A DNA stretch of 10,572 nt from Bacteroidetes bacterium CG2_30_32_10. Lineage in GTDB: Bacteria > Bacteroidota > Bacteroidia > Bacteroidales > CG2-30-32-10. Positions 1 to 6,219 of the stretch are shown one piece after another. The notes below the pieces were generated by a model. That model had not been told where the DNA came from and ran no database searches. It was given only the letters and a program-made list of their open reading frames with translations. How positions within the stretch are numbered: the stretch's first letter is position 1; every line of letters begins with the position of its first letter. The DNA lies in assembly GCA_001872995.1 (NCBI GenBank), contig MNXO01000123.1, forward strand, positions 1-10,572, read 5' to 3'. The translations under genes and the position numbers were made by a program.

Positions 1-132
1 ACCTGTTTTGATTTCCTTTTCTTTGGCTAAGAGTTCGATAATGGCAATGCGTGCAGGATGCGATAATACTTTTGCAAAAGAAGCTATTTCCTGCTGACAT
101 TTTAAAAATTCTTCAAATTTATTATTTGTCAT
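1..132 (-). CDS. ArsR-family winged-helix transcriptional regulator, N-terminal 44 codons (runs off window)
   Basis: An ATG at 132 opens a frame that stays open to base 1, giving the first 44 residues of a longer protein. The segment FAKVLSHPARIAIIELLAK (about residues 19-37) is the hallmark opening of ArsR/SmtB repressors, which are dimeric winged-helix proteins that leave DNA when they bind metal ions, metalloids or reactive sulfur species. The recognition helix and any sensor cysteines lie outside the window, although one Cys is visible at residue 12. The gene is last in the co-directional series, 52 bases after the rhodanese stop, and has its own candidate promoter at 153-160. By family habit it may repress itself and neighbouring efflux or sulfur genes. 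The family call is firm. The ligand is unknown. Confidence 0.85.
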   Translation of the reverse strand, partial: MTNNKFEEFLKCQQEIASFAKVLSHPARIAIIELLAKEKEIKTG

Positions 133-152
133 TTTATTTTTGTTTAATGTTG

Positions 153-160
153 CAAACATA
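153..160 (-). promoter_or_regulatory. Candidate Bacteroidota-type -7 promoter element for the ArsR gene
   Basis: Read on the minus strand this is TATGTTTG, an exact match to the Bacteroidota -7 consensus TAnnTTTG. It lies 20 bases upstream of the ArsR ATG in the only spacer before that gene. About 17-24 bases further upstream there is a T-run but no clean TTG -33 box, so the match is partial. Flanking TTG and CAA triplets give a very short dyad that could be part of an operator, but this is too weak to call. Confidence 0.4.
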
Positions 161-184
161 CGACAATATTTTTAATAAAAAAAA

Positions 185-592
185 TTATTTTTTAGTTTTC
201 AATTGGCAAGGACATTGTCCATTTAATTCCTGTTTTTTGTCAATGGCTAAAGGTAAGCCATCTCTTTTCCAATCAAGAATTCCTCCATTAAGATTAGCCA
301 CGTTAGTATAACCTTGCGCCATCAGTTTAATAACAATTTCTTTGCTTCGCAACCCATAAGAATCGGCAATAATAAGGGGTTTATCTTTTGGTAAACTTTC
401 AATTTTATTAGTAAAATCGCTAAAGGGAATATACCATAAATTCTTTAGGTCGAATTTCTTATATCCTATTTCAAATTCTTCTCTCACATCAATTAAAATA
501 GCATCATCATCCAATAAAGTAAAAGCTTCATTAGGAGATAAATGAGTGATACCATTGATGAACAAGCCTTTATTTTTAAAAAAAATTGACAT
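185..592 (-). CDS. Rhodanese-like domain protein with Asp in place of the catalytic Cys and a C-terminal CPC motif
   Basis: This is a 135-residue single-domain rhodanese fold with no signal peptide. The family landmarks are ILIDVREEFE (residues 32-41), the active-site loop around 77-83 and NGGILDWKRDGLPL (102-115). In sulfurtransferases the loop is C-x-x-G-x-R-S, with the Cys carrying the persulfide. Here it reads D-S-Y-G-L-R-S, so Asp77 sits at the Cys position. The only cysteines are Cys127 and Cys129 in the tail GQCPCQLK. Classical thiosulfate sulfurtransferase activity is therefore doubtful. The protein may bind an anion or carry sulfur or a metal on the tail pair (inference). It starts at an ATG, 18 bases after the outer-membrane protein gene, and is followed by the ArsR gene. 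The fold is certain; the function is open. Confidence 0.88.
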   Translation of the reverse strand: MSIFFKNKGLFINGITHLSPNEAFTLLDDDAILIDVREEFEIGYKKFDLKNLWYIPFSDFTNKIESLPKDKPLIIADSYGLRSKEIVIKLMAQGYTNVANLNGGILDWKRDGLPLAIDKKQELNGQCPCQLKTKK

Positions 593-610
593 CCTTTCTT
601 GTATATATTT

Positions 611-1570
611 CTATTCCGAAGATTTTTTATGCAGATTTAAAGTTTTGTGCACTCCAAAGCTAAATGAATACTTGTTGGTTAACTGATGACCATTCACATA
701 TTTGTATAGCGGAACATCTGCTTGAGCAAGTAAATACCAGCTTTCGTAAAAATTATAAAGAATTTGAGGAGCCATATAGGTTACTTTGGAACCGGTGGAT
801 TCAATTTTTTCATCATTTTCTCGTTTATCTTTATCCCAAAACTCTTGTCTTAACTGGAGTACTGTGTAAATTCTATTGGTAAGTTTGTACTTTCCAAATA
901 AGGCAAGAGAATAGTAGTTCCCATATTTATAATAAAAGAAATCGGATTGAATTAATGAGCTATATTCAGCAAATAGAAAAGAGTAAAAACTCCATTTGTT
1001 ATTTAAATTGACCCGAGAGTAATATAAACCAATATTATACTTCATAGCACCAGTGGATGGTTGAAGAGAAATAGGGAGCATAGCTCCGTCCATATCTTGG
1101 TCAAATTTACCAACAGGAATTTTAACTCCAAAACTTCCAACTAATTCTGATTGAGGTTTAATAAGGCTAAGGATTTGGTATTTAGTGGTGATGCCCAAAT
1201 CACCAATACCAAAACCTTTGAATACATATTTTTCAGGAATTTCTACTGTTTGAGATTTATCAAAGAAATACCCTAATTCTGTTTGAATATTCCATTTTTT
1301 GGAAACACCATAAGTAGCTTGAAGACTTGAATAATTGAACCGGCTATTATCAATAAAAGGAATATCTTCCTTTTTGTTTTTAAAAAAATACTGGTCTGAA
1401 TAATTATGTTTGAATGACCAATAAATTCTTAATTGGTTTTTATTAATACTTTTTTGCTGCCCATCTCCACTAACCGGATTACCTGCCGAACAACACTGAG
1501 AATATGCTTCACTTTCAATGAATAAAAAGAAGATACTAAAAATCAGATAAGCAACCGCATTCTTCATCAT
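611..1570 (-). CDS. Outer-membrane beta-barrel protein with N-terminal Cys-Cys pair (transporter-like)
   Basis: This is a 319-residue exported protein. Residues 1-25 form a signal peptide (hydrophobic YLIFSIFFLF, then a Y-S-Q end), so the mature protein probably begins at Cys26-Cys27 in QCCSAGNPVSGD. The rest is alternating aromatic beta-strands with turn-rich loops, for example SLQATYGVSKKWNIQTELGY and SELVGSFGVKIPVGK, resembling Bacteroidota barrels of the phenol-degradation meta-pathway type. Specific family membership is only probable. The double Cys could be a lipid attachment site, a disulfide or a metal site. The gene begins ATG-ATG, 9 bases after the lipoprotein stop, so the two are very likely co-transcribed and may form one surface complex. 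It ends in a short charged tail rather than the usual terminal Phe. Confidence 0.75.
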   Translation of the reverse strand: MMKNAVAYLIFSIFFLFIESEAYSQCCSAGNPVSGDGQQKSINKNQLRIYWSFKHNYSDQYFFKNKKEDIPFIDNSRFNYSSLQATYGVSKKWNIQTELGYFFDKSQTVEIPEKYVFKGFGIGDLGITTKYQILSLIKPQSELVGSFGVKIPVGKFDQDMDGAMLPISLQPSTGAMKYNIGLYYSRVNLNNKWSFYSFLFAEYSSLIQSDFFYYKYGNYYSLALFGKYKLTNRIYTVLQLRQEFWDKDKRENDEKIESTGSKVTYMAPQILYNFYESWYLLAQADVPLYKYVNGHQLTNKYSFSFGVHKTLNLHKKSSE

Positions 1571-1579
1571 TGTTAAATA

Positions 1580-1951
1580 TTATTTTACAGTTATTTTAAT
1601 AGTATCCATAACGCTACCATAATCATTGCTCACAGTGCATTTTACAGTATTAGCACCTGTACACGAATAGCATCCCCAATATGTAACAGTGCTAGAATCT
1701 TTGCCCACCATACTTCCATGGTCTGCCTGCCACAAATATTTTAAATTTTGTCCTTTGGTATAGGCAGTAATTTTAATTTTTTCCCACACCACAATATTGG
1801 TTTTAGTAGCAACAATACTGTCAATGGCAAGATTTACAGTAGGTTCTACTATTTCAATCTTTTTTTCTTTTTTACATGAAATAGCAAAACTATTGATAAA
1901 TATAAAAACTATGCAAGCTATAGAAAATGATTTGTAATTCATTTGTTTCAT
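1580..1951 (-). CDS. Small lipoprotein with PKD/Ig-like domain and CxxC motif
   Basis: This is a 123-residue protein with an N-terminal hydrophobic signal and a likely lipobox, A-I-S-C with Cys26 lipidated, followed by a Lys/Glu-rich linker. The remainder looks like one PKD/Ig-like beta-sandwich: KYLWQADHG (71-79), then STVTYWG, a CYSC pair at Cys94/Cys97, Cys105 in TVKCTVSND and a final strand DTIKITVK. Such domains usually mediate surface or periplasmic protein contacts. The CxxC plus a third Cys is less usual and could be a disulfide or metal site. Start choice is ambiguous: an ATG at 1951 or a second in-frame ATG at 1942, and both keep the signal. It is followed 9 bases later by the Cys-Cys barrel gene. 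I do not recognise a named family. Confidence 0.72.
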   Translation of the reverse strand: MKQMNYKSFSIACIVFIFINSFAISCKKEKKIEIVEPTVNLAIDSIVATKTNIVVWEKIKITAYTKGQNLKYLWQADHGSMVGKDSSTVTYWGCYSCTGANTVKCTVSNDYGSVMDTIKITVK

Positions 1952-2000
1952 TTGTAAAATTGGTTTAAATGTAAGCTATAACTATTTCATTTACAAAATT
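1946..2000. repeat. Pair of near-identical 16-base direct repeats upstream of the lipoprotein gene
   Basis: Bases 1946-1961 (tttcatttgtaaaatt) and 1985-2000 (tttcatttacaaaatt) match at 14 of 16 positions, differing only by gt versus ac at the centre. They are 39 bases apart. The first overlaps the lipoprotein start region and the second overlaps a candidate promoter box. They could be regulator half-sites, but AT-rich spacers give such matches easily. Confidence 0.3.
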
Positions 2001-2001
2001 A
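1994..2001 (-). promoter_or_regulatory. Candidate Bacteroidota-type -7 promoter element before the lipoprotein gene
   Basis: Minus-strand reading is TAATTTTG, matching TAnnTTTG, 43 bases upstream of the ATG at 1951. It lies in the largest spacer of the window (1952-2046), which otherwise holds nothing I recognise. No good TTG -33 box is present at the expected distance, so this is a suggestion that the last few genes can be transcribed separately from the porin upstream. Confidence 0.3.
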
Positions 2002-2046
2002 ATAAAAACTATAGTAATAGTCGTTTCTCCTTCAATATTTATTTTT

Positions 2047-3117
2047 TTATAATTTATAAGCAAAGCTAAATAAAATATGATGCTGAAAATTAAAATCATT
2101 GTTTTTAGGCATAAAACCTTGGTAATTCAATGAAAAATTCAGGTCTGAAATAGGGCTGTATTGCAAACCTGTTATAATTGCTTTACCATCCGCATTATAG
2201 TTCCATACCTGAATGGCATTATTTTTTTTGTTTGACATCAGTTGGTCGAAGCGTGCAAAATATTCTATTCTTTTGGAAATAATGTAACTACCATAAATGG
2301 AATAACCGAATAAATCCTGATTTGCTATATTTAAATGGTTTTTACGATAGTTATATTCTGCACCAATACGAAACTTTTCTTTAAATTTATACCCTGCAAA
2401 AGCAGAAAAGAGTTGCTGTTCAGCAGGTTTTAAAGGATTTTTTGATTTTGTATAATCATAAAAAACCCGTGTTTGTAAACCTTTTATAGGATTGAAATCT
2501 ATTCCAGAAGCAATTTTTACATCTCCATAGGCATCCTGGTCAAAACGAAAACCTTCGCCATTGGTTAAAGCGAAATCAAATCCAAATTTTTCATAAGGTT
2601 TTATATATGTGATAAAACCCAAATCAGAACTAGGAATTTTATAATATCTATCCTGAAAAGTTTCAGCCAAATAGCGATAGCCCCAAAACTTTTCCTGTGT
2701 CATATAATGGTTTTGTAAGATAGCTCCTGCTTGCATGGTAATTATTTTATTGGGTTTCCATTCCAAAGAAGCAAATTTCAAAGTCATGGTGTAATAACTT
2801 CCTTCTTTCGAGTTATTGGTAGTATTTAATAAATGACCTGCACTGTCAGTAAAGGCTATTGTTCCAACGGTGGTCGGTCTGCCCATATCAATAATTATTT
2901 TCGCTGAAATTTGTTTTGTAAACTGCTGTTGGTAACCAAAATGTGCCCTTCCAAACCAAAAAGAATATTTTTTTTGGGCATCTTTGGTTGCATTGTAATC
3001 GAAATTGCCAAAAACTTGAATAATCGGTTTGCCATAAGGTTTAAAGCTTGTGTCTGTTTGCGAAAAACCATTAAGCGTAATAAAAAGTAAAAGAAAAGTG
3101 ATAAATAGATTTTTCAT
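2047..3117 (-). CDS. Outer-membrane porin (phosphate/anion-selective porin-like beta-barrel)
   Basis: This is a 356-residue protein with a clear signal peptide (MKNLFITFLLLFITLNGFSQ, cleavage after residue 20). The mature part is made of alternating beta-strands with aromatic girdles and a C-terminal strand HHILFSFAYKL typical of outer-membrane barrels. Early segments such as YSFWFGRAHFGYQQQ, SAKIIIDMGRP and LKFASLEWKPNKIITMQAGA resemble the porin O/P-like group of Bacteroidota, in which a conserved strand describes a donor-like helper barrel. It is expected to admit small solutes to the periplasm. It follows the OsmC-like gene after a 46-base spacer containing an AT-only hairpin and precedes the lipoprotein gene by 95 bases. 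The substrate cannot be read from sequence. Confidence 0.8.
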   Translation of the reverse strand: MKNLFITFLLLFITLNGFSQTDTSFKPYGKPIIQVFGNFDYNATKDAQKKYSFWFGRAHFGYQQQFTKQISAKIIIDMGRPTTVGTIAFTDSAGHLLNTTNNSKEGSYYTMTLKFASLEWKPNKIITMQAGAILQNHYMTQEKFWGYRYLAETFQDRYYKIPSSDLGFITYIKPYEKFGFDFALTNGEGFRFDQDAYGDVKIASGIDFNPIKGLQTRVFYDYTKSKNPLKPAEQQLFSAFAGYKFKEKFRIGAEYNYRKNHLNIANQDLFGYSIYGSYIISKRIEYFARFDQLMSNKKNNAIQVWNYNADGKAIITGLQYSPISDLNFSLNYQGFMPKNNDFNFQHHILFSFAYKL

Positions 3118-3141
3118 TTTTTAACTATTTGAATTCGGTTG

Positions 3142-3161
3142 ATTAATAAAAATTTATTAAT
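3142..3161. repeat. AT-only inverted repeat between the OsmC-like and porin genes
   Basis: Two perfect 9-base arms (ATTAATAAA and TTTATTAAT) flank a 2-base AA centre in the 46-base spacer. There is no G/C in the stem and no following T-run on the transcribed strand, so it is a poor intrinsic terminator. It could be a regulator site or chance in AT-rich DNA. Confidence 0.3.
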
Positions 3162-3163
3162 GA

Positions 3164-3571
3164 TTAATATTTTACAATACGAATAGTCCCTTCCAGTTTG
3201 CATGCTTTACCTAAAGTGTTAGTGATAGTACCAAATTTAAGAATATTTTTATGAAGTGTTACTATTGTTCGTTCATTTTCGTCTGTATCGATTTCTAAAG
3301 TATAGTTTATTTCAGAAATAAAAGGTGGATTATCGTTACGTTTTCCATCAATAGAAATTCTTGCTTTTCGGTAGCTTATATTTAGTATTTCGGAATAACG
3401 CTGAACATTTTTAAGCATACAGGCAGCCAATGATGTAAGTAATAACTCCGCTGGATTAGGCAACACCTCATCTCGTCCCGAGGTAGCATCAAACATTATC
3501 TCGCTTTGATTGGCTTTTGCTCGTGCAATACCACCATTTAAAACATGGGCATTGATTTCATATTCTAACAT
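3164..3571 (-). CDS. OsmC-like family protein
   Basis: This is a 135-residue cytoplasmic protein with no signal peptide, the usual length for the OsmC/Ohr family of thiol-dependent peroxidases and relatives. The core signature PNPAELLLTSLAACMLKNV places the first conserved Cys at 51. The second conserved Cys is at 124 in LGKACKLEGTI. The pair is the peroxidatic/resolving dithiol in characterised members, so redox activity is plausible here. OsmC-like proteins are also often encoded next to sulfur-handling genes. It follows the AhpD-like gene by 21 bases and ends the block of four thiol-type proteins. Whether it reduces organic peroxides or acts on another sulfur or electrophilic substrate cannot be decided from sequence. 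Confidence 0.88.
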   Translation of the reverse strand: MLEYEINAHVLNGGIARAKANQSEIMFDATSGRDEVLPNPAELLLTSLAACMLKNVQRYSEILNISYRKARISIDGKRNDNPPFISEINYTLEIDTDENERTIVTLHKNILKFGTITNTLGKACKLEGTIRIVKY

Positions 3572-3592
3572 ATTTTTTTATTTGATGGATAT

Positions 3593-3814
3593 TCAGGAAA
3601 TCAATTTTTCGGCATGTTCATTAATATCATTTATCGGGCGTTGTTTAATCATTTTGCCCAATTCAATGGCTTCCTTAGCTTGTTCGGGGCTACAACCAAT
3701 TTCGATGGCTTTTTTATAGTGATAATCGAGACAAGGGCGGCAACCACCGGCAATTGAAGCGGCAATGCCCGCCAATTCGATGGTTTTTGGATCAAGATGT
3801 TTGAATTGTTCCAT
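3593..3814 (-). CDS. Small AhpD-like / carboxymuconolactone decarboxylase-family protein with CxxC
   Basis: This is a 73-residue all-helical protein from the ATG at 3814. An in-frame ATG at 3838 would add eight residues but overlap the DUF169 gene by 20 bases; the 3814 start lies just after the DUF169 stop and begins MEQFKHLDPKTIELAGIAAS, a natural start for the fold. The motif GGCRPCLDYHYKKAIEIG carries the CxxC...H (Cys25, Cys28, His32) of AhpD-type alkylhydroperoxidases, in which the dithiol is redox-active. The ending is a helical stretch with several acidic and basic residues. It lies between DUF169 and OsmC-like genes, which suggests a shared redox or thiol function. The family call is good; the substrate is unknown. 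Confidence 0.83.
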   Translation of the reverse strand: MEQFKHLDPKTIELAGIAASIAGGCRPCLDYHYKKAIEIGCSPEQAKEAIELGKMIKQRPINDINEHAEKLIS

Positions 3815-3818
3815 ACTG

Positions 3819-4586
3819 TTAATTTTTAAAAGGGTCATTTTTACTAATTTCTTCAGCTTCTTTGCGTTTTAATATAGCAAGTGCATTTTTGCCTCGGGAA
3901 TTTGGAATGGCTTTTTGGCTTAAAAATTCGATACTTTCAGCAATTGCATTAAAGTCTTTGAAAGGAAATCCGAGTACTGTTTCATTCGGGCAAATATCGG
4001 TAGCATCGCGGCAGCCATAGCAACCCATGCTCATGTTGAATTTTTGCTGCAGGTATGGAATTGTAGTAGCATCCACACAGGTAGCCTGCAAAATGGCGGT
4101 GCTGCTTTCAACACGCTGGCCCCCTTTTATGTTGAGGCTGGCAAGGGCAAACCACATGAGCTTTTCGGTTTCATCTTCCACCACCACAATGTCTGGTTCG
4201 ATTGAAGCAGTTTCGAGTGGAAAAAGGTATAGGGCTTTTAGTTTGCCTTGTGGCAGGGTTGTCATGTTTTCAAACATTGTTTTTCCAGTATTTTCTTGGT
4301 TAACAATGCCAAAACCGACCAAACCTTTTCCTGTTTTCAGACCTTCGGGTAATTGTTTAAAGCCAAAAGCGGCAGCGGCAGCGGGGCAAGCAATACCTTC
4401 GGCATCGAGCAAAACATGAGCACCATGACGTGCTTTCATCAGTGCCTGACAATAGCGATGACCCGAAAGTTTTTCAATTTTTGCAGGGATGTCCTTTTCT
4501 GAGAAAATGAATTTAACTCCGACTAAGGAAGTGGATAATCCAAGTATTTTTTTTATTGATTCTGAATTTGATTGAATTGTTTTCAT
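3819..4586 (-). CDS. DUF169 family protein with additional cysteines
   Basis: This is a 255-residue cytoplasmic protein of the DUF169 family, whose biochemical role is not established. Recognisable blocks are LVGVKFIF near the N-terminus, HRYCQALMKARHG (Cys46), GIACPAAAAAFGF (Cys67), the hydrophobic GLVGFGIV, ALYLFPLETASIEPDIVVVE (about 118-137), ILQATCVDATTIPYL (Cys170) and MGCYGCRDATDICPNE (Cys189, Cys192, Cys199) followed by GFPF. The repeated cysteines suggest a metal or sulfur-carrying site (inference). Members of the family are often found near redox and sulfur genes. Its ATG overlaps the stop of the GDCCVxC gene in an ATGA arrangement, so translation is probably coupled. The AhpD-like gene follows within a few bases. 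Confidence 0.85.
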   Translation of the reverse strand: MKTIQSNSESIKKILGLSTSLVGVKFIFSEKDIPAKIEKLSGHRYCQALMKARHGAHVLLDAEGIACPAAAAAFGFKQLPEGLKTGKGLVGFGIVNQENTGKTMFENMTTLPQGKLKALYLFPLETASIEPDIVVVEDETEKLMWFALASLNIKGGQRVESSTAILQATCVDATTIPYLQQKFNMSMGCYGCRDATDICPNETVLGFPFKDFNAIAESIEFLSQKAIPNSRGKNALAILKRKEAEEISKNDPFKN

Positions 4587-4807
4587 TTTACATCAATTTT
4601 TAACAATATTTTTTTGTTTTTTTGAATCGGAGGGCAAGGTAGGTCTCCATATGAACAGAACACACAGCAATCACCTTTCTTTGGTTTTATAAGCGTTTTG
4701 CATTGAGGACATTCATAAAAATATTGACAGGAATCTTCCGTCATTTGTAATGTTTCTTGATGACTGCAAACCGGACAGGTGATAGTGGATTGTGTTATAA
4801 TATTCAT
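4583..4807 (-). CDS. GDCCVxC domain-containing protein (Cys form)
   Basis: This is a 74-residue protein very rich in cysteine. It has CPVC (Cys11, Cys14), Cys27, CPQC (Cys33, Cys36), then the signature GDCCVFCSYGDLPCPP with Cys47, Cys48, Cys51 and Cys58. The C-x-x-C pairs look like zinc-ribbon or rubredoxin-like knuckles. Relatives with the GDCCVxC signature are annotated as GDCCVxC domain (seleno)proteins, some having selenocysteine; here the codons are all cysteine. They recur near mercury/arsenic and other thiophilic-element genes, although function is unproven. The ATG follows the porin remnant by 10 bases, and the stop overlaps the DUF169 start. No signal peptide is present, so a cytoplasmic location is expected. 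Confidence 0.88.
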   Translation of the reverse strand: MNIITQSTITCPVCSHQETLQMTEDSCQYFYECPQCKTLIKPKKGDCCVFCSYGDLPCPPIQKNKKILLKIDVK

Positions 4808-4817
4808 CAGATAAATT

Positions 4818-5780
4818 TTATAAAATAAATGTTAGCTCTCCAAAAAACCATTGAGCAAGCGGACTATTCCCGGTTTTTTTAACAAAATCACCGGGAACAA
4901 AAAAGCAATAACCACCCCAAAACTGAAACCATTTGAAAATCTTTATTTTTGAAATGAAATCCAATTTCTGACCCACAAAACTGCCCGACAATCCTTGTTT
5001 ATCTTGTCGCATGGCTTTTCCTGGAAAACACCATGCATCTTTTGTTTTATCCAGAAAATAGGCATGATATTCAGAACGGACTGAAATTTTTTTGGCAGGA
5101 TTTAAAATTAAATCAGCACGATACTGATGCACATTTTTCCAGAAAATAAAATTCATCCAACTGTACAAATCGGTATCAGAACCGCTAAAAATACCATCGA
5201 ATGTTTGATGTATGCCATTTTTAAGGTTATTATCGCCAGAAGCATATATATATGTGAGCATCAACTCTGGTTTCCATGTTGTATTGAATTTATAATTCAA
5301 TTGTGTAGTGATACCAAAAGCTGAAATTTTATCGGTAGCATATTTTCCAAATTGATATGCACCAAGAAACATTAAATTTAAATTATGATGAGTTTTTTGC
5401 ACTTTACTGCCTATATAAGAGGCATATAAATTTCCTGAGATATTTGATTCGCTTATATATTTACCAGTCTCATCATACTTATAAACATAGAATAAATCTA
5501 TTAAAAAAGGCAGATTTTTTATTGAATTAAAAGTTGCAAAAGCATAGGTTCCTTCTTTATTGACATTAGGAAAAACATTTGGTTGATGCATAATGTTGTA
5601 TCCAAAAACCATTTGAGTTGTTAAAAATCGGTTTGAATATTTTATGTTTGCAGCATCCCAAATGTATCTGCCAGTATTGCCCCAGTCTCCAGGACCGAAA
5701 ACACGGCGATTTTCAATATTTAAGTTCTTCACATTTAATATTTCAACTTTCGATAAGACCGAAAACACGGCGATTTTCAA
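4818..5780 (-). pseudogene. Alginate-export-type outer-membrane porin, C-terminal fragment
   Basis: The frame can be read as 320 codons, but its first candidate start is a TTG inside the 32-bp repeat and it has no signal peptide, so it is unlikely to be made as a working outer-membrane protein alone. From residue 20, LNIENRRVFGPGDWGNTGRY continues exactly what the upstream fragment began: it is the family motif G-R-Q-x-L-x-x-x-x-R-x-x-G-x-x-x-W-x-N-T-x-R. The rest is long aromatic beta-strand sequence, for example FNTTWKPELMLTYIYASGDNN and KKISVRSEYHAYFLDKT, ending at GELTFIL, as in complete barrels. Removing 64 bp would join it to the upstream fragment as one porin of about 445 residues. Gene decay, a rearranged allele or an assembly error would each explain it. 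Confidence 0.8.
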
Positions 5781-5788
5781 TATTTAAG
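5693..5788. repeat. 32-bp perfect direct repeat flanking 32 bp, disrupting the porin gene
   Basis: Bases 5693-5724 and 5757-5788 are identical over 32 bases and offset by 64. Each copy encodes LNIENRRVFG on the minus strand. The 32 bases between them (5725-5756) are not an exact copy of either flank, but encode KVEILNVKN, which resembles the upstream SVEIIIGRQ. The net 64-bp addition is one more than a multiple of three, so it shifts the porin frame. Confidence 0.9.
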
Positions 5789-6219
5789 GCTTGTCTGCCT
5801 ATTATTATTTCTACACTGTCAAATGGTTTGTAGGAAAAATAAAGTTTATTAATATCAAAAGGGTCGTGAAAAGGGTTGTTTTTGTACTGGAAGTCTTTAT
5901 CTGAAAATGAACTACCTGCAACCCTTGCATCTTGAATTTCAGCAAATACTTTTAAGCAATTTGCATAGCGATATTCCATATTCAGACGAATACGAGACAA
6001 TAAAAATGATTCTGTAGTTTCCGTTCCATAAATTTTAGCATTATAATTCTGTTGCATTTCCGCACGCAGACGAAAAAATCCACTAATCACAAATTCAGAT
6101 TTCCCTTTTTGAAAAGATAATGGGTTCTTAGCTTTAATGATTTTGGAACTATCGTTTTGCGAAAAGCCAGTTATTATGAGAATAGCCAGAATACCTGCTA
6201 AAATAAATTTCTTTTTCAA
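5743..6219 (-). pseudogene. Alginate-export-type outer-membrane porin, N-terminal fragment
   Basis: This is a 158-codon frame beginning with a TTG that overlaps the upstream TGA (TTGA), so initiation probably depends on translational coupling. Residues 1-21 are a good signal peptide (MKKKFILAGILAILIITGFSQ). The mature part has the family pattern: SGFFRLRAEMQQNYN (about 46-60), LLSRIRLNMEYRYANCLKVFAEIQDARVAG, LYFSYKPFDSVEIIIGRQAL (about 126-145) and NIENRRVFG, after which it reads only LIES and stops. Intact relatives continue at this point with a W-x-N-T-x-R strand, which is found in the neighbouring C-terminal fragment. The truncated product lacks most barrel strands and would probably misfold in the envelope. 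Confidence 0.82.

Noticed and set aside
3142..3161. Rho-independent terminator between OsmC-like and porin genes
   Set aside because: The stem is entirely A/T and no T-run follows on the transcribed strand, so it lacks the usual strength of a terminator.
4027..4419. 130-codon plus-strand open frame opposite the DUF169 gene
   Set aside because: It lies wholly antisense to a well-supported gene, has no recognisable motif, and is a mirror of the coding constraint on the other strand.
4583..4807. Selenoprotein form of the GDCCVxC protein
   Set aside because: All signature positions are encoded by Cys codons and no in-frame TGA is present within the gene.
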